Assembly (NCBI GenBank): GCA_009777735.1
Contig: WRLF01000003.1
Span: 62,001 to 126,000 of the forward strand
DNA: 64,000 nt
Origin: Treponema sp.
GTDB lineage: Bacteria; Spirochaetota; Spirochaetia; Treponematales; Breznakiellaceae
Reading direction: 5' to 3'
Position numbers and translations under genes: made by a program. Positions 35,436 to 44,323 of the stretch are shown here, in pieces. How positions within the stretch are numbered: the first letter of the stretch is position 1; the number at the start of each line of letters is the position of its first letter. Below the pieces are notes generated by a model. It had not been told where the DNA came from. It saw only the letters and a program-made list of their open reading frames with translations, and made no database searches.

Positions 35436-38400
35436 CTAAAATGACCAACTCTTGGTAAGTGTAATGGAATTATCGTTAATAAACCAGTTTTCGGGATGCA
35501 TAGGGGTAAAATCCCAACGGATACTAAACCATGGGTTTTGCAATTCCAGCCCGATATCCGGCCTGAATACCATCCCCCCCCAGGTTGTCCTGTTCTCATC
35601 ATAACTCATTGATAGCATCCCCTGAATAAACATGTCCTGTCCAATGTACTTCCCGCCAAATATAGTTGTATTGTCAAAATAGTTACCTACCTCGCCGGTT
35701 CTGTCAACAGGTGACTGTATATTCCCTGTTTGGGGTAACAATAAATTCTGAAAAAACTGTGTTCTGAAACTAAACAAATCAAGCTGCAAAAAATTACGAA
35801 TTTGGCTTTCAAACCGGCGTACCAGAAAAACTTGGGCTACATCCATCGCAGAACCGAGGAAAGCTCTCTGCCCGTCCCCGTCAGCAACCTGGGTTCCGGT
35901 AATGCTTTGTCCCATGAGTGCCAGAATTTCCACCTGTGATAGGGTTGGTGACGATTCAAATCGGGCGGTAAAGGAGAGCAGGGGAGCATTATCAACAATC
36001 ATGGAAATGGTTACCGGTCCATCCTCCGTACGGTCGCGTACTTCGGCACGCGCTGTCAGGCGGGGGTCAAAACGCATTTCATTCTCCCGAAATATGAGTG
36101 TACCCGAACGAATGAAAAAACTACGTTCAAAGTAGAATATTTCACCGCTGCGAATCCTTACATCGCTTGTCAGAGAAAACTGCTGTGTCAGAGAATCGGC
36201 TGTAACAAGAATTTTTGTTCCCATGTCCGGAGTTGCCCTGAGAAGGGGGAACCTTGAGTTGGGGTAGAAAAATTCCACAACCGGGCCGGTAGTTATTGCC
36301 AGGTTTACGACATTGGGAATTCGCGCTCTTGAATAAATATCCTGCCCCTGAGCTCTTGTGATTTCTTCGGAATTTATACCAAGTTCCGAGTTGTTGACCA
36401 GCAATTCGCCGGTTATTTCCATGCGCATACTTTCCCTGAAAAGAGCAAGATTTCCCGATGCGTTACCATGTGCGGTAAAACCGGCAAAATCATACCCATA
36501 AGGAATTGGGGTATCCTGCGGAACAGTAATATCAATAAAAAAAGTATTCGGTATCCAACGATCTATGCGGAACCAGCCGCTTGCTGTTCCCGCGCCGTTT
36601 CCTACGGCAGTAGGCACCGGGCCAAAATGCATCTCATTCCCTTCGATTGCTACATTAAACGGAATGGGACGCAGATCCTGTGTTATATAGTCGGGTATCC
36701 TTAACCGCAGACTGGTTCCTCTTGCAGTCCCAAAAAATTCGGGGTCAGTAATCAACCCCCGTATATCAAATGAGGCAGTAACAAAACCTCCTGCAAACTG
36801 GACATCTGAGTTAATCGGAAGCATGTCAAACAGAGCGGCTGCATCGACATACAAATCACTGCAGCGGGCATTAATGGTATTGTGCTTAATATTTCCCGCA
36901 ATTGTCCCGCGTACAGGAGATGGGCTTGCAAGGCCCGCAAAAAAGTTACCGTCTTCGTCCGCCTGCAGACGGAACATACCCCGCTCACCGCCTGATACGG
37001 TAATGTTACCATTCATATGTGAAAAGGCAATGGAAGATGAAGCCGGTTCACCCTGGCTGTTGTTCCAGAAATCAGAAATAGTTATATTGCCGGAAAATGA
37101 CTGTAAAGTGTCACCAATATGCAGCAGTGACAGGACAGGCTGGAAATTCACTCCAATCTCAAAGTTGCCGTTTACCGGGTTGTTACCGACAGCGCCATTC
37201 AACGCAATCCCTGTGCTGCCAATCCCGTTGGCGCTGTCAATTGATAATTGAGACACTACCGCTTCATATCCGGCGTAGTACAATTGCATATTGCCGATTG
37301 ATAGTTTTTCGTTATCCAGCGCCGCTCTGCCGTTTGCCCTGAATTCCCTGCCCTGGATATTTCCGCTTACCGACACAAAGTTACACTCCGCATGGAATGA
37401 ATCAGCCGAATCCCAGGACAGATTGGCGTTTCCGTCAACCAGTATACTGCCGAGTTTATCGAATACACGTTCAAGCCGCATAGATGATCCGGAAAGGGAA
37501 ATTTCCAGACGCTGGTTTGCAATTGCTGCCTGAACATGATAATTTTCCCTGCCCTGCCCGGCGGTAACGGTCATGGAATAACCGGTATGACCTGTGGGCC
37601 ACAAGATATCCGCTGTGCCGCCAAGCGTACCAAATCGGTCATTGTAATTTAACGACGGAAAACGAATGCCGCTTTGGTCCACTCTGCCGGTACCGGCTAA
37701 CCGTATCGGTCCCAAAGGGCTTCCCAAAGGAGGGGCAAGATTCTGTAATTCAAACTGTTCCAGATCTATGGACCACGAGTCCGCTGAATTAACATTAAAT
37801 TGTGTAGAAAGTGATAAAAATGCGGGGGTTCCGATAAAAGGCACCGGAAATCCGTCGGCCTGCATTGAGCCTGTATATCCGTCGATCATACCCAGATTCA
37901 GGTTAAAACCATAAGACCCCTGGACATTTACCGAACTGCCATCGTTGAATGATCCTTGAATAAGATAGGCAAGGTCCCGGTAATTGGCATTTACCGAAAA
38001 ATTCAGGGCATTTCCCGATGTAATCCCGGCATAACCGGATATCAGCATTACTTCATTACCTATGGCCAGACTGCCGCCGTTCACATTAAATTGGCGGTTA
38101 GTGCCTGACAATGCGATAGATCCCATTAAATTCTCCCTGCCTGAACCGACTGTGAAATTAATGCGGGGAGCGTTATATTGTATGGCGGTAAAATCCGTTG
38201 AAAAGGAAACCTCTGTAGTGATTGCGGTATTCCGGAGTAATCCGTCCAGAGGAGCCGGCAGTTTGAAATCGTTGATGAACGGCAGAGCCATGTAGATTAA
38301 ATCACTTGCGGTAAATGAGTTTAGATTAAGGTTTGCGGAAATGTTATGTAACCTGTTATCAACAGATCCGTCAAGTGAAAAACTACCATGCCTCACCGCG

Positions 38401-39854
38401 CCGCGGCCCCCTGTGTGGCCGGGCCTGTTGGCTGAAACAGCTATATCAAAGTTTTGCCCGCCGGGCTGCAGCAGCGCATTGAATGATGTAAGCTCCACAG
38501 CATGGCTGCCTTGACCTATTTTTACGGCAGGACTAAAAAAAAGAATATCCCCGTCACGATGAGTTACCGCAAAATCAGCATTTATGCTTTCAGATCCGGA
38601 AAGGCTGAAGTTACCCAGAGACAGAGTGCCTGACGGAGCAATTGGATTCAAATCGACAGTCCCGTTAAAACTCATATCGCCGTAAAATAACGCTGCGGCA
38701 CTGCCGCGGGTATCGTTCCATGTTCCGGGCATGGCAAAACGAACATTGTTAACAATCATACCCTGTTCATCACCGGCTGTATCAATTACGAATAACGGCT
38801 GGGCGCTCTGGGAAGCGGAGAATCTTCCGGGAGGAATCGCGCCGGCAAGATTTACGGAATAATCCATGGTGCCGTCATTGTTCTTTTCAAAAGAAGCCAG
38901 ACCGGAAGTGGTAACATCCAGCATTTGGCTGAAGTTTTCAAGAGCTCCGGAAAAAGACAGGAACTCACCCAGTCTGAAATCTCTGCACTCTAATCTTGCG
39001 GAAAAACGACCGTCATCAAAAACGTATCCCAGAGAAAATGCTATTTGATCCACACCGTAAATATTCCGGATATTAATTGAACCGTTATTAATATTGACGG
39101 CGAAATGTGCTTCGTTTGCACTGCGTACATCACCGTAAATTGATTCTACAATTATGGCACCTTCCCCGTTGTCCAGGTTTGTTTCGAATGTACTATACAT
39201 TTCTAAAGGGAACTGTATACTCACCGGTTCCCCCGTCGGCATATTTGCCGTAACATTTATCATCCACCCGCCATTAATAATAAACTTTTCCTCAATGATT
39301 TCCATGCTTAGATTCAATGAGTCAAAATCGATTGTTTCATTACCTGAAGTTATTTGGCACTTACCATTGCGTATACGCACAACGAGTTGTTCCGGAATCA
39401 TGCCTGTTAAGTTATGCGATAGGTTTTCCCGTCCTTTGCCAATGTTTTCAAACAGATTCAGGAGGTCGTTATCCCGGACGGTATTAAAATCTATGTAAGG
39501 CGTGTCGATCTGGATAGATCGTATTAACTGGGTCCGCCCCCGGAAAAAATCAAGTAATGAGTAGGTAATTCGGAAACGGGATATGGAAAGTACCGGATGA
39601 TTGTCTTCACCTGATATGCTGATATTTCTCACATCAAAAGAACCGAAAAAGGACGGGCTAATCGAAGAGTATCGGATTTTTCTGTCTATTTCCTCTTCCA
39701 GCATGGTAATCATTTCATCACGAATGCCGGTCATTGCGTCATGAATTGCCTGTTGCATCGGTAAAAGGATCAAGGCTCCCAGAGCAATAAGTCCGGAAAA
39801 GATGAGTATTTGCGCATATAGCCGAAATGGAAGCGTTTTCCTCTTCACCTGCAT
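35436..39854 (-). CDS. tamB: TamB-like AsmA-family translocation/lipid-transport protein
   Basis: A 1472-residue inner-membrane-anchored periplasmic protein. One N-terminal hydrophobic helix (about 10-32) is followed by a very long beta-rich region and a C-terminal TamB/DUF490 domain, in which F-Y-F-E-R-S-F-F-I-R-S-G and S-I-T-G-T-Q are visible. Family members form a hydrophobic groove that bridges the two membranes for phospholipid or protein transfer. Position before bamA matches TP0325. The start is either ATG 39854 or the GTG two codons later, which has AAAGGA at ideal spacing. Confidence 0.9.
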   Translation of the reverse strand: MQVKRKTLPFRLYAQILIFSGLIALGALILLPMQQAIHDAMTGIRDEMITMLEEEIDRKIRYSSISPSFFGSFDVRNISISGEDNHPVLSISRFRITYSLLDFFRGRTQLIRSIQIDTPYIDFNTVRDNDLLNLFENIGKGRENLSHNLTGMIPEQLVVRIRNGKCQITSGNETIDFDSLNLSMEIIEEKFIINGGWMINVTANMPTGEPVSIQFPLEMYSTFETNLDNGEGAIIVESIYGDVRSANEAHFAVNINNGSINIRNIYGVDQIAFSLGYVFDDGRFSARLECRDFRLGEFLSFSGALENFSQMLDVTTSGLASFEKNNDGTMDYSVNLAGAIPPGRFSASQSAQPLFVIDTAGDEQGMIVNNVRFAMPGTWNDTRGSAAALFYGDMSFNGTVDLNPIAPSGTLSLGNFSLSGSESINADFAVTHRDGDILFFSPAVKIGQGSHAVELTSFNALLQPGGQNFDIAVSANRPGHTGGRGAVRHGSFSLDGSVDNRLHNISANLNLNSFTASDLIYMALPFINDFKLPAPLDGLLRNTAITTEVSFSTDFTAIQYNAPRINFTVGSGRENLMGSIALSGTNRQFNVNGGSLAIGNEVMLISGYAGITSGNALNFSVNANYRDLAYLIQGSFNDGSSVNVQGSYGFNLNLGMIDGYTGSMQADGFPVPFIGTPAFLSLSTQFNVNSADSWSIDLEQFELQNLAPPLGSPLGPIRLAGTGRVDQSGIRFPSLNYNDRFGTLGGTADILWPTGHTGYSMTVTAGQGRENYHVQAAIANQRLEISLSGSSMRLERVFDKLGSILVDGNANLSWDSADSFHAECNFVSVSGNIQGREFRANGRAALDNEKLSIGNMQLYYAGYEAVVSQLSIDSANGIGSTGIALNGAVGNNPVNGNFEIGVNFQPVLSLLHIGDTLQSFSGNITISDFWNNSQGEPASSSIAFSHMNGNITVSGGERGMFRLQADEDGNFFAGLASPSPVRGTIAGNIKHNTINARCSDLYVDAAALFDMLPINSDVQFAGGFVTASFDIRGLITDPEFFGTARGTSLRLRIPDYITQDLRPIPFNVAIEGNEMHFGPVPTAVGNGAGTASGWFRIDRWIPNTFFIDITVPQDTPIPYGYDFAGFTAHGNASGNLALFRESMRMEITGELLVNNSELGINSEEITRAQGQDIYSRARIPNVVNLAITTGPVVEFFYPNSRFPLLRATPDMGTKILVTADSLTQQFSLTSDVRIRSGEIFYFERSFFIRSGTLIFRENEMRFDPRLTARAEVRDRTEDGPVTISMIVDNAPLLSFTARFESSPTLSQVEILALMGQSITGTQVADGDGQRAFLGSAMDVAQVFLVRRFESQIRNFLQLDLFSFRTQFFQNLLLPQTGNIQSPVDRTGEVGNYFDNTTIFGGKYIGQDMFIQGMLSMSYDENRTTWGGMVFRPDIGLELQNPWFSIRWDFTPMHPENWFINDNSITLTKSWSF

Positions 39855-39998
39855 TCCTTTAGTGTTTTTAGGTATTCATGTATATTGTATACATACACAA
39901 TACTGGTGCATAGCCGCTTATCTTAATAAGAATTAACAAAGCTTCTATATTATTATAACAAATATATCGCGATTTTGTATCGAAAACTAAGTAATTAT

Positions 39999-40027
39999 TT
40001 GTCAATTACATTTTTCATTGCATAAAT
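39999..40027 (+). promoter_or_regulatory. possible tmk promoter
   Basis: TTGTCA, 17 bases and a weak ATAAAT upstream of tmk. The 198-base interval between the divergent tamB and tmk genes is AT-rich and also holds the near-palindrome around TTGTATACATACA (39885-39898), which could be an operator; no regulator is implied by the sequence. Confidence 0.35.
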
Positions 40028-40052
40028 AAAGAATTTACGATAGGTTTGAATT

Positions 40053-40682
40053 ATGAACGGGATACTGAGGAACTTTGCTGTGTTTGAAGGCTGCGATGGC
40101 AGCGGAACAAGCACCCAACTGTCTTTGCTGGGGCAAAAATACGCCTCAAGCGGACGCAAGCCCGTTTTTTACCCGACATTTGAGCCAACCGACGGGGCAA
40201 TTGGGGGATTAATCCGATCAGCTTTGAAAAATGACACGTTTTTCAAGGCGGAAACGCTGGCAAGGCTCTTCGCAGCAGACAGAAATGAGCATCTGTACGC
40301 TGCTGGCGGCGTAATTGAACGCTGCCGGCGAGGAGAATTGGTTGTTTGTGACCGGTATGTCCCTTCTTCCCTGGTATACCAGGGCATTGAATGCGGCGAT
40401 GAACTGCCCCGGAGCCTGAATTCGGCATTTCCTGCTCCGGAATTACTGCTTTTTTTTGATATTGACCCTAAAACAGCACTGGAGCGCCTGCAAAACCGTT
40501 CTTCTCTTGAAATTTATGAATACCTCGAATTTCAAAAAAAAGTCAGAGAGCGCTATCATTCATTGCTTGGCAGGTACAAAGATGCCGGATTTGGGGTGGA
40601 AATAATCGATGCATCTCAAAACAGGGAAAAAGTTGCCGAAGATGTATGGGCGGCAGTGTCAAAAATGCCGATATTTGAATGA
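40053..40682 (+). CDS. tmk: thymidylate kinase (dTMP kinase)
   Basis: A 209-residue kinase converting dTMP to dTDP. The family features are F-E-G-x-D-G-S-G at 11-18, P-T-x-E-P-T-D-G-A-I-G after the loop, a D-R-Y motif (V-V-C-D-R-Y-V-P-S-S-L-V-Y-Q) and the L-F-F-D-I-D-P-x-x-A-L-E-R strand. The P-loop reads G-C-D-G-S-G-T-S-T, so the usual lysine is T19; this is the main oddity. No Shine-Dalgarno sequence is obvious. A small exported protein follows after 13 bases. Confidence 0.9.
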   Translation: MNGILRNFAVFEGCDGSGTSTQLSLLGQKYASSGRKPVFYPTFEPTDGAIGGLIRSALKNDTFFKAETLARLFAADRNEHLYAAGGVIERCRRGELVVCDRYVPSSLVYQGIECGDELPRSLNSAFPAPELLLFFDIDPKTALERLQNRSSLEIYEYLEFQKKVRERYHSLLGRYKDAGFGVEIIDASQNREKVAEDVWAAVSKMPIFE

Positions 40683-40695
40683 AGGGCTTTTTTGG

Positions 40696-41310
40696 ATGAA
40701 AAAAAATATAGCTGCAGTGTTTTTATGCCTCTTTTTTTCTGCTGCGGTTATGCCGCTTAATTCGTATTATGTAACCTTTAAAGAACAGTATTATCGTTTA
40801 TTCCATATCCACCTTATCCAACACCCCGACGACACTATCGAAAATATTTACTGGCTGGAAAAAGCCATGGCGGCTGATTTTGCCAACCCTCTTTTTGCCC
40901 TTGCCTTGATTGAAAATGAAATCCAGTGGGAAAAATACCGTTACCTGTTCCATATGCACCTCAATATTAAAATGATCGAGCAATACCTTTTTTTGGGGAA
41001 CAAATGGAACAAACGGAATGCCTTTTTTTACAACGCCCCCTGGAGGGATCAAAACCTTGAAAGCCTTGAAATTGCCGAAACCTGCTACCGCTCTGCACTG
41101 TATTATTGGGATGCAGCCGTTGAATGGGCCGAAAAAGCCCGTGAACGGCGTTTTTACTTTATCAACCTGCCGCGAGTCCAATTCTGGGAAGACGAGGCCC
41201 TGCGTATAGAAACAGGCGACCTCAACTACGGAAGAACTATTCAACGTGAACTTGCCCTCCTGCAAAGAGTACGCGAACAGTTTGAAGCCATGGATGAGAA
41301 TACTTATTGA
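40696..41310 (+). CDS. exported hypothetical protein
   Basis: A 204-residue protein starting at ATG 40696 with a signal peptide (M-K-K-N-I-A-A-V-F-L-C-L-F-F-S-A-A, cleavage near residue 20). The mature part is rich in tyrosine, tryptophan and arginine and predicted mostly helical, with repeats of the type A-x-x-x-A-x-x-x-[YF] that suggest a TPR-like or helical-bundle fold. I do not recognise the family; I recall a Treponema-conserved protein beside tmk but cannot verify it. It lies 13 bases after tmk on the same strand and probably shares its transcript. Confidence 0.65.
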   Translation: MKKNIAAVFLCLFFSAAVMPLNSYYVTFKEQYYRLFHIHLIQHPDDTIENIYWLEKAMAADFANPLFALALIENEIQWEKYRYLFHMHLNIKMIEQYLFLGNKWNKRNAFFYNAPWRDQNLESLEIAETCYRSALYYWDAAVEWAEKARERRFYFINLPRVQFWEDEALRIETGDLNYGRTIQRELALLQRVREQFEAMDENTY

Positions 41311-41346
41311 TGCCAGCGGTAGCGGCAGCGGAACCGGCGCGCGATC

Positions 41347-41409
41347 GCAGGCCGGAGCCTGCCTAGCACCTAATCTCAGCGTCATATTGATGAGCCAGGA
41401 TTAGGTGCT
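41347..41409. other. two inverted repeats in an intergenic gap
   Basis: GCAGGC/GCCTGC (41347-41362) forms a short hairpin, followed by an exact 11-base inverted repeat AGCACCTAATC (41365-41375) and GATTAGGTGCT (41399-41409) around a 23-base loop. The right arm runs into 7-base-spaced units (GTGCTGG, GTGCAGG). There is no T-run, so a simple terminator is unlikely. Confidence 0.65.
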
Positions 41410-41436
41410 GGGTGCAGGGATTGCCGGGTTATTACC

Positions 41437-41465
41437 TTGCCTCATGTTCCCTGACATGCTAAAAT
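41437..41465 (+). promoter_or_regulatory. promoter of the MNT/HEPN pair, probably leaderless
   Basis: TTGCCT, 17 bases, TAAAAT, then 6 bases to the ATG at 41472. No Shine-Dalgarno sequence is present. Confidence 0.55.
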
Positions 41466-41471
41466 CACAAA

Positions 41472-41792
41472 ATGAACGATATAAGGCAAAATTTAGATGA
41501 AATCTCCCGGATAATTGCTGAAACCGTGCCGGTGGAGTCAATATATCTATTTGGCTCTCATGCTTATGGAACAGCGGGAAAAGATTCCGATATTGATTTG
41601 TATGTTGTTTTCAAGGATGAAATGCCAATGCGGGAATTGGATGCAATTACAGCTATTAGCATGGCAATTAGCCCTGTAAAAAAAATGCCTATGGATATAT
41701 TAGGACTCAAGCAGAACCGATTTAATGACATGAAATTATATGCAACACTGGAGCGGAAAATAGCAAGAGAGGGTATTAAGCTGTATGGGTAA
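41472..41792 (+). CDS. MNT-type minimal nucleotidyltransferase
   Basis: A 106-residue protein of the DNA polymerase-beta-like minimal nucleotidyltransferase family. The G28-S-H-A-Y-G...D-S-D-I-D-L motif (about 28-42) supplies the metal-binding aspartates. It is followed, with an 8-base overlap, by a HEPN-domain gene; such MNT-HEPN pairs act as toxin-antitoxin modules in which the transferase adds AMP to the HEPN partner (MntA-HepT type). The pair is bounded by inverted repeats upstream and a 15-base tandem duplication downstream, and its base composition is more AT-rich than its neighbours, which fits mobility. Confidence 0.88.
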   Translation: MNDIRQNLDEISRIIAETVPVESIYLFGSHAYGTAGKDSDIDLYVVFKDEMPMRELDAITAISMAISPVKKMPMDILGLKQNRFNDMKLYATLERKIAREGIKLYG

Positions 41793-42186
41793 AGTGGAAA
41801 TTTTACAGAAATGGCTTGCCAGAGGTGACGAAGAATTAAGATCGGCAGTATATCTTTCTACCATGCACTATCCTACGCCTGATGAAACAATCTGCTATCT
41901 TTGCCAGCAATCAGCAGAAAAATACTTTAAAGCCTTTATATTTCTGCATGACATTGAACCTGACAAAACTCATGATCTTGAATATCTTTTAGAAATGTGT
42001 CAAAAATACAATGCAAATTTTTCTACATTGTTTTCAAAAGCCATATTATTAAACAGATATGCTGTATTACCCCGTTACCCAAATCAACTTGAAATTTCAG
42101 ATAATGATATGAAAACAGCCATTCAATATGCAAAAGATGTTCAGGGTTTTGTTTTAAAGGCTATTGAGAGAGAAAGGGAAAAATGA
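41785..42186 (+). CDS. HEPN-domain protein
   Basis: A 133-residue all-helical protein. C-Q-Q-S-A-E-K-Y-F-K-A-F-I-F and P-D-K-T-H-D-L-E-Y-L-L are the conserved HEPN helices. The RNase motif R-x4-6-H of toxic HEPN proteins is not clear: the histidine is present but the matching arginine is not where expected (L-H-D-I-E-P-D-K-T-H). It may thus be the non-catalytic kind. Co-translated with the upstream nucleotidyltransferase. Confidence 0.85.
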   Translation: MGKVEILQKWLARGDEELRSAVYLSTMHYPTPDETICYLCQQSAEKYFKAFIFLHDIEPDKTHDLEYLLEMCQKYNANFSTLFSKAILLNRYAVLPRYPNQLEISDNDMKTAIQYAKDVQGFVLKAIEREREK

Positions 42187-42265
42187 AGAAATATTCGCCA
42201 ATTTGCACTACCCCACATATGGTGTACCCTCGCACCGAGCGACACCATGGAAATTTGGTGACTGA

Positions 42266-42295
42266 CACCGAGGCGTTACCCACCGAGGCGTTACC
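42266..42295. repeat. 15-bp tandem duplication
   Basis: CACCGAGGCGTTACC occurs twice in immediate succession. It lies between the HEPN gene and the tRNA terminator, in a short region that also has G-G-T-G-T/A-C-A-C-C-type inverted matches. Confidence 0.85.
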
Positions 42296-42304
42296 TTATT
42301 AAAA

Positions 42305-42333
42305 GCAAAAAAACCTGCGTTATGCAGGTTTTT
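42305..42333 (-). terminator. terminator of tRNA-Lys
   Basis: A 10-base stem (42309-42318 with 42324-42333) with loop GTTAT. Both strands end in a T-run, so it can act for the minus-strand tRNA and for the plus-strand MNT/HEPN genes. Confidence 0.85.
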
Positions 42334-42340
42334 CTTATTT

Positions 42341-42413
42341 TGAGCCGCGCTGGATTCGAACCACCGACCACCGCCTTAAAAGGGCGATGCTCTACCAACT
42401 GAGCTAGCGGCCC
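42341..42413 (-). tRNA. tRNA-Lys (anticodon TTT)
   Basis: A 73-base tRNA. The acceptor stem G-G-G-C-C-G-C pairs with G-C-G-G-C-T-C (one G-T wobble), the D arm is GCTC-AGTTGGTA-GAGC, the anticodon loop C-T-T-T-T-A-A gives TTT, and the T loop is TTCGAAT. One pair in the T stem is a mismatch (G-G). The CCA end is not encoded. A promoter and a terminator bracket it. Confidence 0.95.
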
Positions 42414-42424
42414 ATGTTGATATG

Positions 42425-42453
42425 AATATGCCAAAAATGGGGAAAAGTGTCAA
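42425..42453 (-). promoter_or_regulatory. promoter of tRNA-Lys
   Basis: Minus strand TTGACA (consensus), 17 bases, CATATT, then 11 bases to the mature 5' end. Confidence 0.65.
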
Positions 42454-42466
42454 TATGACAGAATAA

Positions 42467-42496
42467 TTGACCTTACAGGTAAAATGCCGTTACAAT
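42467..42496 (+). promoter_or_regulatory. promoter of the oligopeptide transporter operon, probably leaderless
   Basis: TTGACC, 18 bases, TACAAT, then 6 bases to the ATG at 42503; no Shine-Dalgarno sequence. Confidence 0.6.
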
Positions 42497-42502
42497 ACTA
42501 CC

Positions 42503-44323
42503 ATGAAATGGTTGTCTTTTGTGTTTCTTTTGTGTTTGGTTTTTGTGTACTGCACAAGCACCGAAGAACTGACTCCGGAAGAGCATGAGGCGGCAAGCGC
42601 CGAGCAGGGTTTGCAGGAGCTGCTTGCCATGACACTGAGCAAGCCCTGGCGGGGTGAAGAATTTGCACCTGGCAGGCTTGGTGGGACATGGCAGGGGAGT
42701 ATGATACGGGACCCAAAAAGTTTCAACCATCTCATTGCCGAGCGGGATGAGGAAACAAATGCCATTATCCGCATGATAACTGATTATCTGCTGGAGTATG
42801 ATGTTGTGCGCCGTGAATGGAAGGCGAAAGCTGCCTCTCCGGAAATTATCGTTAACGAAGAAAACCAGACTCTTGATGTTATCTATACACTCAGAGATGA
42901 CCTGTACTGGTCATATTATTACTCAGATGTAAAGATTCCCGTTACCAGCAATGATGTGATATTCTGGTACGATGAGATCGTAGGTGACCCGGAATTTCAA
43001 AGTTCTGGATACAGCGGCCAGTTTCTGACCATGCAGGACGGCAGCCGGGCGCACATCTCCATCGAAAAAATCGATAATAAGCGTTTTAAATTTCACTTTC
43101 CCCGCATTGTTGCCGACCCCCTCTTAAGCACCAATATGGACTTTGGTCCCAGTCATATTTACCAGGCGGCAAAAGAGGAAGGAGGCATTCACGGCGTTTT
43201 GGATTTGTTCAATGTGGCATCAGACCCCACGCTGATCCCATCAATGAGTGAATGGTTTTTGGTTGAATACTCCCCAGCCCGCCGTCTCGTGTTCAAACGC
43301 AACCCCGATTACTGGCGAAAAGACAGCGCAGGCCTTTCTATCCCTTTTGTTGAAGAAAGAATCGTGCAAATTCTGCCTGACCAAAATACCCAGTACCTGG
43401 TTTTCATGCAGGGCGGCCTGGAAAGTTTTAGGGCGCGGCCGGAAGATTTGTACTCATTGATAAACAGAAAAGATCCTTTTTACACGGTGTTTAATGCCGA
43501 AGGGAGTATTGGCGCCAGTTTGTGGAGTTTTAACCAAAACCCCATACACAGCGATTCGCCTTTCTATGACTGGTTTACCCAAAAAGAGTTCCGCCAGGCG
43601 ATGAGCTGTCTGCTGCACCGTGACCGGATCAATGCACAGGTGTATCGTGGTCTTGCCGAACCCAAGCTTGATTTTTTTCCGCGGCCCAATCCCTTTTTTA
43701 ATCCAGATATCGTTCTTCAATACCAGTACGACCCCCAGCGGGCGCTGGAACTGCTGGCATCCATCGGGATGAGGCAGGACAGCCGGGGCATTATGCATGA
43801 TGAACAGGGGCGCAGGGTTGAATTCGATTTGTCCGTTATAGCTGATAGTTCTATTTCCTCCGATATTGCCTCGATAATCGTTGACGAAATTGGAAAAATT
43901 GGGATACGGGTTACTATCCGCGCCGTCGATTTTCAAAGGCTGGTCGAACAGCTTACTTTCAGCTACGACTGGCAGTCCCTCATGATTGGCCTGGGGAGCA
44001 ATTTTTTTCCTACACAAGGCTCCAATGTATGGCCCTCTGACGGCAACCTCCATTTATGGCATCCCCGCCAGGAATCGCCGCATACCGAATGGGAAGCGCG
44101 CATTGACTATCTGTACAATGAAGGCAGCTTTACCATTGACAGGGATAAAGCGTGGGAAATCTGGGACGAATACCAGCGCATCCTTCTGGAGCAGTTGCCG
44201 GTAATTTACCTGATGAGGCCCCGCAGTTTTTGGGCTTTACAGAATCGCTGGGATTTTACCAACGCCTATTTCGACAACCTCCTTCTTGATGAAGTTACGC
44301 ATGTTTTTTTAAGGGAGTACTAA
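42503..44323 (+). CDS. oligopeptide ABC transporter substrate-binding lipoprotein
   Basis: A 606-residue SBP_bac_5 protein that captures peptides or related solutes in the periplasm. A short signal peptide ends in F-V-Y-C, a non-classic lipobox with C17 as the likely anchor. Typical family parts are the R-D-D-L-Y-W-S region, V-T-S-N-D-V-I-F-W-Y-D, F-K-R-N-P-D-Y-W-R and Q-E-F-R-Q-A-M-S-C-L-L-H-R-D. It is longer than E. coli OppA (about 540). The start at 42503 is preferred over 42467 because the promoter -10 lies just before it. The stop overlaps the permease start (TAATG). Confidence 0.9.
   Translation: MKWLSFVFLLCLVFVYCTSTEELTPEEHEAASAEQGLQELLAMTLSKPWRGEEFAPGRLGGTWQGSMIRDPKSFNHLIAERDEETNAIIRMITDYLLEYDVVRREWKAKAASPEIIVNEENQTLDVIYTLRDDLYWSYYYSDVKIPVTSNDVIFWYDEIVGDPEFQSSGYSGQFLTMQDGSRAHISIEKIDNKRFKFHFPRIVADPLLSTNMDFGPSHIYQAAKEEGGIHGVLDLFNVASDPTLIPSMSEWFLVEYSPARRLVFKRNPDYWRKDSAGLSIPFVEERIVQILPDQNTQYLVFMQGGLESFRARPEDLYSLINRKDPFYTVFNAEGSIGASLWSFNQNPIHSDSPFYDWFTQKEFRQAMSCLLHRDRINAQVYRGLAEPKLDFFPRPNPFFNPDIVLQYQYDPQRALELLASIGMRQDSRGIMHDEQGRRVEFDLSVIADSSISSDIASIIVDEIGKIGIRVTIRAVDFQRLVEQLTFSYDWQSLMIGLGSNFFPTQGSNVWPSDGNLHLWHPRQESPHTEWEARIDYLYNEGSFTIDRDKAWEIWDEYQRILLEQLPVIYLMRPRSFWALQNRWDFTNAYFDNLLLDEVTHVFLREY

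Noticed and set aside
41341-41348. GCGATCGC, the cyanobacterial HIP1 octamer
   Set aside because: Noticed only once while reading; a single palindromic octamer by chance is expected and no enrichment was seen.
41437-42186. Genomic island spanning tmk to tRNA-Lys
   Set aside because: The tRNA 3' end is intact without a duplicated att copy, and no integrase is present.
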